64,000 nucleotides of DNA from Skeletonema tropicum (Eukaryota; Bacillariophyta; Thalassiosirophyceae; Thalassiosirales; Thalassiosiraceae), in NCBI GenBank assembly GCA_037178625.1, contig CM074136.1, forward strand, positions 2,666,001 through 2,730,000. The letters run 5' to 3'. Below the pieces are notes generated by a model. That model saw only the letters and a program-made list of their open reading frames with translations, ran no database searches and was not told the DNA's origin. The position numbers were made by a program, and so were the translations under genes. Position 1 is the first letter of the stretch. Each line of letters opens with the position of its first letter. Below are positions 30,293 through 39,085 of the stretch, piece after piece.

Positions 30293-33200
30293 TGATCAGC
30301 CTGCCGTTTATATATGGTTTCGCCCCTGAACGATGGAAGAGTATGACGGATGTAATGCTGGAGAAGAAAAAAGGTAACCGGCAGATAAACCAACTCCGAA
30401 TCATAGGGTTATTAGAAGCTGATTTCAACACGGCACTGAAATTTTTTGCAAGAGAGTTTTCAAAAAAGATGGAGTCTACTGGGGAGCTGTCAGACGAACA
30501 GTGGGGATCTCGGAAAGATAGAAACTCAATTGATGCAGCCATGATCAAATTGTTAACATTTGAAGCGGCACGAGCAAAGAAATCAACAATAGGCATGCTG
30601 TATTATGACTGTATAGCGTGTTATGATCGAATGCAGCCGTCATTGTCGAACATAGAAATGGCGAAAAGGAACTTCAGTGACGGGATCTTGCGAGCAAGAG
30701 CGGAAGCACTACGTGGAATGAAACGCAATGTGAGAACTGGGCTCGGGGTATCGAATGATATATACTCAGAAGAACCAGGGGATTATCAGATTTCAGGAGA
30801 GATCCAAGGAAAAGCAGACAATCCGGCGCTGTTTACGGCATGTAGTAGTGGGATCCTGAAAACGCACGCAGAATTGGCACCGGGCCTGGAATTACATGGT
30901 TGTTTCGGGGAACGGATGATGAAGCGTCATAACGTAAGCTACGTTGATGATAATGATGGAAATGTCTCTGCAGATTACGACAGTGAACGGCCACTGGATG
31001 AACTGATCGAAAGGATGAAATTGAGCTCTACGATGTGGAATGAGGTCGTACGATATTCAGGCCAATCACTTGCCTACCACAAATGTGCGTGGCAGGCATT
31101 AGCGTGGCAAGTGGTACGAGGGGAACTAAAACCAATCATGGCAATAGATGAAACAATCCTCCTGGAGGATCATAAAGGTGCCAAGTCAGTGATACAGTTT
31201 AAGTCACCAAATCAACCGAATAAAGGGTTGGGATACCACTTGTGCCCCGATGGGAACCAGAAGCAAGAGTACGAGGTCATCATGGAGAAATTGAGGAGAA
31301 TTTCCAAGTCTACGTCTTTGGGATTCTTGACAGCAAGTGAGACGAAGCAACTACTCTACCAACGATTGATGCCAACATTGGATTACGTCCTCCACTTGAC
31401 GTCATTCAGTAAGAAACAATGCAAAAAGATGGATACAATCGTACGGAATAACTTCCTCCCATATATGCACTTTAATAGGAACTCACCAGACGCAGTGCTC
31501 CGAGGTCCTATGGAGCAAGGAGGGATGGAAATCCCAGACATGTATTCGAGGCAAACTGAATTGCAGTCAGAGTATGTTGTCAAGCAGCTCCGAAATGGGA
31601 AGACATTGGCGGAGGATTTTCTCTTCACATTGGATGAATTGCAACTGCAGTCAGGCCTGATAACACCATTGTTTGAGTACAAAGAAAGGCTGACATATAT
31701 GGACAATGGACTACTAGTGAGCTTGAAAAATCGATTAGCTGAGATAGATGCTACGATATGGATGGAAGATGCCACAATCCCAGCACTGCAGAGGGAAGGC
31801 GATCAATCAATTATGGAAGCATTTATTCGACGGAAAATAAAGCCATCGATATTGAGAAAGCTCAATGCAGTCCGTATCTATATGCGAGTGATCACATTAG
31901 CAGACCTAGTGGTTGAGAATGGAGAATATATCGGAAATACAATGCTGGGGGGCAATTTTGTAGCGGGATCTGATTGGAGATGGCCGCAAATTCCATGCCC
32001 TCCGAAGAAGTGGTTCTCCTTGTTTCGTAGGTGTATACGAGAAACATTCTGCAATAGATTGGATAGTCGCCACCACCACACCAATTCAATGGAACTTGAC
32101 ATACCACTTGGAAAGTGGTTTCCGGTGAAACGGAACACATGGTATGACTGCTACCGAGGTAAGGGGGTGATCTACAAACGAGGAGAGACAGCCACTGGTG
32201 AAAGCTTTATTCAGAAGCTAACAGAACAACCAGTGCAAAGTGGGTTCTACAAATATGAATGTGACGTCAACGCTATACCGCTAGAGTGTTATCCGATGAA
32301 AATGACAGAGGTAGATGAGGGTGTATGGACTCGCCGTCCGTATCAGATGGCACAACAGCAACAGCAGGAAGCTAAGCCTCCGGGATACGTGACCGAAAAT
32401 ACACACCTACCAGGCACGGAAATGAAGCCAAAGAAGACAGGTAGTGATGGTTCTGTCCTTCGAGTGCACAATGTGGCAGCGGCAGCATGGATTATCCCAA
32501 CTAATCAAAACAAGTATGTCAAGGCATGTTTTTTGATGACAAACGTCAGCTCAGTAAACTCGTACCGAGCTGAATTGGAAGGGTTGTATCGAGCGCTGTA
32601 TCACATACAATATCTTGGCATAGAATTGGGGCCAGACGACGATATTACTCAATGGTTTGATAATGAGTCAGGTGCTTTTACGAGTAATCGGCCAATGAAG
32701 ACAGGACGGGACACAATACAACCTGAAGGAGATCTTTTGATGGCAATACAGCATCTACGGCAGAAGTTACCATTTGGAGTAATTAGTCAGCACGTCCGGG
32801 GACACCAAGATACGGCCAAAAAGAAGACGGAACCGGACGAAAGTGACTGCGATTCATTAGAAACCACGGAAAGCGCATTGGGAAAAGAGAAAGACTTGGA
32901 TGGATTGGATGACAACGCTATGATCAACATTGCGTGCGACGAATTAGCGGGAGAAACAACGGCAGCAGCCATTGAGAATCCCATCCAACTACCACCTGAG
33001 CAAGAAATATTACAGATGCCGTATGAGGGATCAAAAGCAGTTTTACGAATAGGGAATAAGTGGATCACAGCTGGGATGCGAAGCCACGTCAACAAAGCGC
33101 GTCGTGAACCAATCCTCCGGAAATATATCAAGCGAAGACACGGATGGACGGACGAGCAATATGACAATGTGTATTGGATGACGATAGGGGAAGTGAGACG

Positions 33201-34107
33201 GAAAAGTACCCTTAGCCAGCAGCGATTTACCTGCAAACTAATGCATGGCCTCCTCCCAGTGAATCACGTGAAGCAACATGAAACGCAAGTATCGCAGTGT
33301 CCGAACTGTCGGCAGTGTGATGACGAAACAATAGCACACGTGTTTCAATGTTCCCACCCGGATATGGCTGCGAAACGTGCTGCAATTATAGCAGCACTCC
33401 GGAAGAAAGGACTCCGGAAAATATCACGAAAAATACTACTCAGAGTGGCAAACTTGGTAGAACAATATGCAAACGGAGGCGAGATTCGAACCACATCAGA
33501 ATGCCCGAGGATCCAGGAAGCACTGGAAGCACAACGTGACCTCGGGTGGGATGACTTCTTCAGAGGATATCTGGTAAAAGAATGGTATCAAGCATTGGAG
33601 AGTACTCATCATGGGGACGCCCACCAGCAGTTTTATCAACTCCAAAAATTGATCTGGTATGAAGTTGCACTACCGCAGTGGCATGAGCGAAACAGACTAG
33701 CTCATGGAACTCAGTCATTTGACAAGCAAATAGAGAGTGCACATTTAGCAGAGCAATTGGTATGGTACAGTCAACATCGAGAGGAGATGCCGCCAGGCTT
33801 TCACCAACGGTGGGAAAATCATAGTATTGACGAAATAAGCAATATGGATTTGGCTACTAGGCGAATGTGGGTGCATCACCTCAAGATAGGCAGGCAAGCG
33901 GTCGAGATGCGAGCAGAACAGCGGAAGAAAAGTCAACGAACTTTATCGTTCTACTTCAATGAATTCGGCCCACCACTACCGCCACCTCAGCGGCAACGTG
34001 TGGCTGATGAAGCCGAGGAACACGCAAATAGAGTAGTATTGTATCGTGAGGAGGGACAGCCGACAATAGACGCAGTCCTCAATGAACTCGAGAAATCGAC
34101 GACGTAA
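30253..34107 (+). CDS. LINE ORF, 3' part: reverse transcriptase, RNase H and zinc motif
   Basis: The first 13 or so codons come from the SINE. RT begins at SLPFIYGFAPERWK (about 16-29), with Asp in YYDCIACYDRM (about 119-125) and the catalytic YVDD at 230-233. An RNase H domain (about 727-870) shows SDGS, YRAELEGLYRAL, WFDNESG and HVRGHQD. A zinc-binding CPNCRQCDDETIAHVFQCSH follows near residue 1016-1035, as is common at LINE C-termini. The combination AP-endonuclease, RT, RNase H and C-terminal Cys/His fits the Ambal-like or I-clade LINEs recorded in stramenopiles; the clade is an inference. No internal stop is present, so the element was intact until the SINE landed. Confidence 0.85.
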   Translation: MTYFKISVNFLSIMISLPFIYGFAPERWKSMTDVMLEKKKGNRQINQLRIIGLLEADFNTALKFFAREFSKKMESTGELSDEQWGSRKDRNSIDAAMIKLLTFEAARAKKSTIGMLYYDCIACYDRMQPSLSNIEMAKRNFSDGILRARAEALRGMKRNVRTGLGVSNDIYSEEPGDYQISGEIQGKADNPALFTACSSGILKTHAELAPGLELHGCFGERMMKRHNVSYVDDNDGNVSADYDSERPLDELIERMKLSSTMWNEVVRYSGQSLAYHKCAWQALAWQVVRGELKPIMAIDETILLEDHKGAKSVIQFKSPNQPNKGLGYHLCPDGNQKQEYEVIMEKLRRISKSTSLGFLTASETKQLLYQRLMPTLDYVLHLTSFSKKQCKKMDTIVRNNFLPYMHFNRNSPDAVLRGPMEQGGMEIPDMYSRQTELQSEYVVKQLRNGKTLAEDFLFTLDELQLQSGLITPLFEYKERLTYMDNGLLVSLKNRLAEIDATIWMEDATIPALQREGDQSIMEAFIRRKIKPSILRKLNAVRIYMRVITLADLVVENGEYIGNTMLGGNFVAGSDWRWPQIPCPPKKWFSLFRRCIRETFCNRLDSRHHHTNSMELDIPLGKWFPVKRNTWYDCYRGKGVIYKRGETATGESFIQKLTEQPVQSGFYKYECDVNAIPLECYPMKMTEVDEGVWTRRPYQMAQQQQQEAKPPGYVTENTHLPGTEMKPKKTGSDGSVLRVHNVAAAAWIIPTNQNKYVKACFLMTNVSSVNSYRAELEGLYRALYHIQYLGIELGPDDDITQWFDNESGAFTSNRPMKTGRDTIQPEGDLLMAIQHLRQKLPFGVISQHVRGHQDTAKKKTEPDESDCDSLETTESALGKEKDLDGLDDNAMINIACDELAGETTAAAIENPIQLPPEQEILQMPYEGSKAVLRIGNKWITAGMRSHVNKARREPILRKYIKRRHGWTDEQYDNVYWMTIGEVRRKSTLSQQRFTCKLMHGLLPVNHVKQHETQVSQCPNCRQCDDETIAHVFQCSHPDMAAKRAAIIAALRKKGLRKISRKILLRVANLVEQYANGGEIRTTSECPRIQEALEAQRDLGWDDFFRGYLVKEWYQALESTHHGDAHQQFYQLQKLIWYEVALPQWHERNRLAHGTQSFDKQIESAHLAEQLVWYSQHREEMPPGFHQRWENHSIDEISNMDLATRRMWVHHLKIGRQAVEMRAEQRKKSQRTLSFYFNEFGPPLPPPQRQRVADEAEEHANRVVLYREEGQPTIDAVLNELEKSTT

Positions 34108-34313
34108 ACAACCGTATGGTTGAACTAATCCTGGCCAGGAGACTATTTAGGTCTTCTGGCTTGGAGTGCGATCTGAGAAACAGTTGTGGAGGCAGTATAG
34201 AGCACTATCAATGCTACCGACACAGCACACATGTTGGTTAGTCATAATTTCGCCCCTAGAGGGCTAATCAGACGTACTTTAAAATTTCTGTTATATTATT
34301 ATGTATCTACGCC

Positions 34314-36130
34314 GCCGCACCTTATTCACCTTGGCAGTCATCAGCACTTGAGCCTCTGGGGATGACGCTTTCCGCTGGGCTTCCTTGAACTTCGGTAAAC
34401 GTCCGGTAATGAAATGTGGCTGACCTTCCCTTGCCCATCTGACGTGAGATTCGGGCCATCTCCAAAACAATAATGACGACCCCTCATCCCAGTCCCACCA
34501 TGAGGTCTGACTAGCCCTCTCCACAGCTTCTCTCCCAGACTCCATTATTGACTGTAGCTTTTCCGTTTTCCTTAGAGCTTTCCAGTCCTCTCTATAATTC
34601 GCCTTCCCGCAGTGATCCCACACATACCTGTTCTCGGATTTACTCCACCACAGGTACTTCTTTCGCTTTTGATGCCTTGAAAACTTTTGAGCATAAGTGC
34701 AAAAGGATCTAGTCACGTTGCGTTTCCACCTCAGTATTAGCAACTTCTCTCTGAGTACCCCAAGGCTCCATCTCCACCGTGGTAACCCTGACTCCTTATC
34801 GAGTTCATGCGGTTGCCCCCACCAGTCCTTCATAGAATCTCTTTGGTCAACAGTACGGCTCCACATCCACATTGCATCCCACAAGTGCGTTGGGATTTCT
34901 GCATCATCCGCCTTTTGACCGTCCTGTTTGACTCCCAACTGGAGAACCTCCTCCAACGTATCCCCTCGACTATCCTGCTGAGCAGCAATACTGGCTGCCT
35001 CCCTGATGCGAGCTAAGTGAGACAGCTCCTCCTGTAACTTGCCATGTACTTGAGCATCATCGTCACACGTTCCAAAACCCCCCCGGAAAAATGAACTAAG
35101 AAGAAAGTCAGCTCCCAAATGCAGCACCTTCCCCGGCGTGCTGCCCCGACAGAACTCCATCAAGATCTGCTTTCCAATGGCGTCATCGACGGTGAGTGCT
35201 TCTTGGACTAAAAGAGGAACGTCATAAACGCAAGACAATTCCTCCAACTTGAGTTTGCGGGAGCACCATCCTGTCTTTTGAAAAACACACGGTGCAGCAA
35301 CCTTGACATCAGCCACCGTGTCAAGAGAAACCAAGCCCCTGGGGTCCAGATGCCGCCTCAGGTAAGAAGGACGGGAGCCAGGTGGCTTGGGTTGGTCCAG
35401 GGCCTTGCACAATTCCCTGTCCTCAAGCGCCTCAGCATACACAGTACTGTTCAGAACATTCAAGAGTGCAGAGGGTGCTTGTACGGGCGGGCTTGGCTGA
35501 TCATCCTCAGGATAACTTCGAACTTGCCCTGCAGGTGCTAGGACTCCCAAGGTGAATGAGCTATCCGATAATCCTCCCAGCTTGCTATGGTCAAAGGAGC
35601 ACCGCTGAAATACCCATCCCTGAGGAACTTGCCAAGCAGCGGCAGCAACGTCTGACAAAACATGGGGGATGCGTGTCTGGGCCCAGTAATCGGCCCCTTT
35701 AGCACGGAAACAGTCCCAGTTTCCAAAGACGACGTGGACTGGGGTATTACTTTTGACAACACGGCACATGCGAGTAACAAAGGCCAGATAGTCTCTCCCG
35801 AGTGTTTGGTTCTCCTCCCCAGCGGTGGCATTGCTGGTGAAGTTCACCGTAGTGATTTGAAAGCCTAAAGCCTGAGCCACAAAGGGCCACAAGGTTGCCT
35901 GACTGCACTCGATTGCGCACAGTCCACGACGCCGTCTGTGAGGAAAGGCTCCATTTACGACACCTCCAGCTGCATGATAAATAAATAAATACCATGGGGC
36001 GCCTCTGTAACGGGCAGCACTCCCATCCACATGCTTGAAGGCGAGTCCCTTTGCTCAGGAAGTTCCTCAAGCCCCTCCAAACGGGGAGGTAAACTGCCAC
36101 GTTTGGTCGACGAAGTATTGTTAAGGTCAT
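34314..36130 (-). pseudogene. Retrotransposon pol, 5' part with unassigned N-terminal domain
   Basis: From about 36030 the minus frame runs to 34314, where the LINE interrupts it. It contains APWYLFIYHAAGGVVNG, CSQATLWPFVAQALGF, then VHVVFGNWDCFRAKGADYW, a Pro-rich linker, a Trp-rich basic stretch (WKRNVTRSFCTYAQKF) and the RT lead-in RRRRYI. I cannot assign the N-terminal about 170 residues: they lack the DPPY-type motif of the Dam-like methyltransferases carried by some DIRS elements, and they do not look like a protease. Copy 2 carries the same region (57540-59139), supporting that it is coding. A stop upstream of 36030 in the same frame leaves the start uncertain. Confidence 0.6.
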
Positions 36131-36224
36131 CTGATTTTGTATCGGTGAGGGGAGGCTGAGTATATTGATCGGTGCGTGCTAGTTTATTGTGTGGTTGATC
36201 GTGACATCGGCCCTCCTCTCCTTT

Positions 36225-36893
36225 TCAATCGTGTTCCTCCTCCGAGAGCTTCTTTTTCTTCCACTTTCCGCCGCCGCCGCCTCCTCCTCCACCAGCTCCC
36301 CCTCCTCCACCGTTCCCACCAGCAGCCCGCTCCAACGCTGCCAAACGCTGCAAAATGGCGTCCTTATCACGCTGCAACGAATTGATTTTATCCTTAGCAG
36401 TCTGGAGTTCGTCTTTAAGAGCCAAGTGCTCCACCCGAGGGGTGTGAGTCTCAAAGACAAACGTCATCATCTTGGGAAAGACCTTCGGGTGCTCACCAAA
36501 ACTTTTGCGAAACTCCATCATAAGAGCGTGGGTCCTGAGAGCGGTGTACAAGCCCACAGTTAGACCACGGTGAAACCCCATAGCGTGAACGTTCTTCCCA
36601 GAGCGTCTTATCTCCCATGCAGTTTCAAAGACAGTAGTCAGCATAGTCAGTTGGAGCTTCCAAACAAGTTTCTTCTCCTCAGCGCTTGTAACCTTCATCT
36701 TAACCAACATGTTGTTGTAATGCGTGTCCACCCACTGCAGCAATTCACTCGCTGTATCCACCGCGGTATAGGACAAGTACCGGGCCAGCTCCAGAAGTTC
36801 TGGATAATCACGGAGTTCGTCGTTGATGCGCACCAGCTCAGATTGGCGCAATTCTCGCAAAGCTTTCAAGAGGACGGGGTAGACGCCGGCCAT
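36225..36893 (-). CDS. Putative Gag-like protein of the retrotransposon (222 aa)
   Basis: First frame of the element. It is mostly alpha-helical (MAGVYPVLLKALRELRQSEL onward), has a coiled-coil-like end (about residues 162-195, LKDELQTAKDKINSLQRDKD), then a Gly run and a basic KWKKKK patch before the acidic end. A helical core with a basic, Gly-rich tail suits a nucleic-acid-binding structural protein, and its place ahead of pol fits gag. No zinc knuckle is present. This gene is deleted in copy 2. Its ATG lies 6 bp from the junction with duplicated ClpB sequence. Confidence 0.55.
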   Translation of the reverse strand: MAGVYPVLLKALRELRQSELVRINDELRDYPELLELARYLSYTAVDTASELLQWVDTHYNNMLVKMKVTSAEEKKLVWKLQLTMLTTVFETAWEIRRSGKNVHAMGFHRGLTVGLYTALRTHALMMEFRKSFGEHPKVFPKMMTFVFETHTPRVEHLALKDELQTAKDKINSLQRDKDAILQRLAALERAAGGNGGGGGAGGGGGGGGGKWKKKKLSEEEHD

Positions 36894-36899
36894 GTTGTA

Positions 36900-38963
36900 T
36901 TGGAACGCGGTAAAAAGTTACAATCTCAAATGTGAATTTGGAACGCTGCCTTTTATCATCATTATCGGGAATATGGAAGTTAGGAATTATGGAAATACGT
37001 TATTTTGATTCGTCACGAACGAGAAGCCATCTGCCTCGGGAGAAGGACATCTGCTCGTATTTTGGCGGGATAAGATTTTATCTCACCACGAGTTGAAGGT
37101 CGACCATGACACGTCGACATCTCACAGTCGAAGAAATAAAAATAAACAATAACACCGTGTAGTAAGTAGACGCCTATGGCGGATCTTTCTCTCAGTAATA
37201 CTTCGGGAATCGAGTAGGAATAGCCGTGCCTTAGTGCACCAGTTTCCGGCTAATTTGGGCTTTAGGAATCTTATCCCCAGCAACGTTGTCTCTCCCAACC
37301 TACGACACCAGATCGGGTGAAACCTCTCGCCACCGGCCACGTTCACTTCTTCAGGATCGTCCATTGTCCGCGGAGCCTTGCAGCTTGTATGGCATTCGAC
37401 AGATTATTGCTTACTTTAGATACAAGAACAGTTGGACGCAGCCAAGAGAGAGCTTACGATTGTTAGGAAGAAAGGTAAGTTGTGGATTGGTGCAGTGATA
37501 GCCAAACTTCGAACTCATGCGAATTAAATCTGTTTCTCAAAATGCTCTGTGAATGTATCGGGTTTTACAGGCGATCTGGCAAAGGCAGCTGAGCTACAGC
37601 ATGCAACAATCCCCAGGCTAGAAGATGAGTTGAATGCCTGGGACAAGAAAGAAAATGAGGGTGGAAATCAACACAAAATGCTTTCTGACTTTGTCTCCGC
37701 TGATGCCATAGCGACCGTGGTTGCTCGGCATACCGGTATTCCAGTCTCGAGGCTTACAGGTAATGAATCTCGCAAACTTCTCAAATTGGAAGATCAACTG
37801 AGGCAACGTGTCGTGGGACAAGATGCTGCTTTGTCGGCTGTAAGTGACTGTGTCAGGTTGGCACGCACACGATTGCAGGCGCCGGATAGACCTTTGGGAA
37901 CTTTCCTCTTCATTGGTCCAACAGGGGTTGGTAAGTCAACGGATGAGGGATTTTTGTTCGCCTGGTTGCAGAAGGTACCGCTTGGTCCTCTAACAACTAC
38001 TTTGTCGTAATTCTACCATATGCACAGGTAAGACCGAACTTTGCAAGGCATTGGCAGAGTCATTATTCGACGACGACTCAGCGATGACAAGGATTGACAT
38101 GAGCGAGTACGGTAGAGAAGCACACTATCTCAAAGCTAATCGGCAGTCCACCCGGTTACGTGGGGTATGAGGAAGGTGGCGCTCTCACAGAAAGTGTACG
38201 AAGACGTCCCTACCAAATACTTTTGCTGGACGAGTTTGAGAAAGGGCATAAGGATGTTTGGAATATTTTGTTGCAACTCTTTGACGAGGGCCATCTTACT
38301 GATAGTCAAGGGCGAAAAGTTGATTTTCGTAACGTCATTGTAGTGATGACTTCCAACATGGGCGCATCTGTGATCGCCGACCTTCCTCCCGAACTCACTG
38401 GTGCTGAACCTCACGTGAAGGACGCTTTGATGGAGGTTGTGCGTGGAACTCTCTCACCAGAGCTTCTGAATCGTATTGATGAAACTGTGGTATTCAGTCG
38501 GTTGCAGCGAGAAAATATGAATAATATAGCCGCTATCAATTTGGACGAGATAGCCAAAAGGTTGATGGATGGTCAGAATATGACCTTAGACGTTAGTGAA
38601 TTGGCATTGGATTGTATCGCAGAAAAGGGATATGATGTCAGGTATGGTGCTAGGCCGCTGAAACGAATTCTTGCCAGAGATCTTTTGAACCCTTTGAGCA
38701 AGTTGTTGTTGGAAGGCTCGGTTAAGGAAGGTGACACGGTCAAAGTACGCACGAGAGGCGAGGCGAGGCTCATTGCCAAGTCCTCACCAGAGGTGACTTG
38801 GATCAGCTCGAGTGACGATTTCAACGAGGAAGATAGAAATGACATACTTATCATACGATTACGAAATCACGAAATCATGTCAGGTAATACTGACGACAAT
38901 GACAATGAAACATGGGACGACGATGAGTATCTCTTTGAGGATGGTACACACAATCACCGTTGA
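36900..38963 (+). pseudogene. ClpB duplicate lacking exons 1-2, with insertion and frameshift
   Basis: Contains exon 3 in two pieces (36900-36923 and 37426-37474), exon 4 (37571-37930) and exon 5 (38028-38963). Defects: no promoter, presequence or AAA1 domain; the AG acceptor before exon 3 lost its G at the junction; a 497-bp insertion splits exon 3; and one extra T at about 38113 shifts the frame just after the AAA2 Walker A region, upstream of the pore loop. A few in-frame changes occur near the acidic end. The AAA2 sequence is otherwise almost unchanged, implying a recent event. Confidence 0.9.
36924..37420. mobile_element. 497-bp insertion with 5-bp target duplication (solo LTR or MITE-like)
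   Basis: tacaa is present on both sides (36919-36923 and 37421-37425). The insert starts tctcaaatgtg and ends cttactttaga, with only weak inversion of the ends (tctcaaa/ctttaga). It has no coding capacity and contains an aaataaaaataaacaataa stretch, as found near LTR polyadenylation sites. The 5-bp duplication suits a solo LTR, but the ends are not TG...CA. Confidence 0.6.
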
Positions 38964-39085
38964 AGCACTTGACTACACAAATTTGAGGTATTTCGATTTG
39001 GCTACATCGGACCCTGATTACTAATACTTCTAAGTAAATTCACACATAATCTAACGAGAAACAACAAAAGACATCTTCACAATTG

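Larger units (their letters stand above)
27543..34299 (+). mobile_element. LINE retrotransposon inserted in pol, 14-bp target duplication
   Basis: Flanking tatgtatctacgcc at 27529-27542 and 34300-34313 is single-copy at the same place in the uninterrupted element (57524-57540). The element is 6757 bp including a 148-bp SINE fragment. It encodes AP-endonuclease, RT, RNase H and a zinc motif in what was one long frame, and ends with the 3' tail (cgcccctagagggctaatca, gacgtactttaaaatttctg) shared with the SINE at 2187-2507. There is no poly(A), but an AT-rich ttatattat end. Confidence 0.92.
22366..36899 (-). mobile_element. Tyrosine-recombinase (DIRS/PAT/Ngaro-like) retrotransposon, copy 1, interrupted by a LINE
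   Basis: Minus-strand order in coding sense: gag-like (36893-36225), pol with RT and RNase H (about 36130-34314, then 27542-25117 after the LINE), tyrosine recombinase (25472-23850), then A2, B1 and A1 terminal repeats (23512-22366). The A-B-A arrangement at the 3' side, with a B copy at the 5' side of copy 2 (59138-59501), matches the split direct repeats of PAT/Ngaro-type elements. There is no integrase and no LTR. The 5' B repeat of this copy is missing: gag runs straight into duplicated ClpB exon 3 at 36899/36900. Confidence 0.85.
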
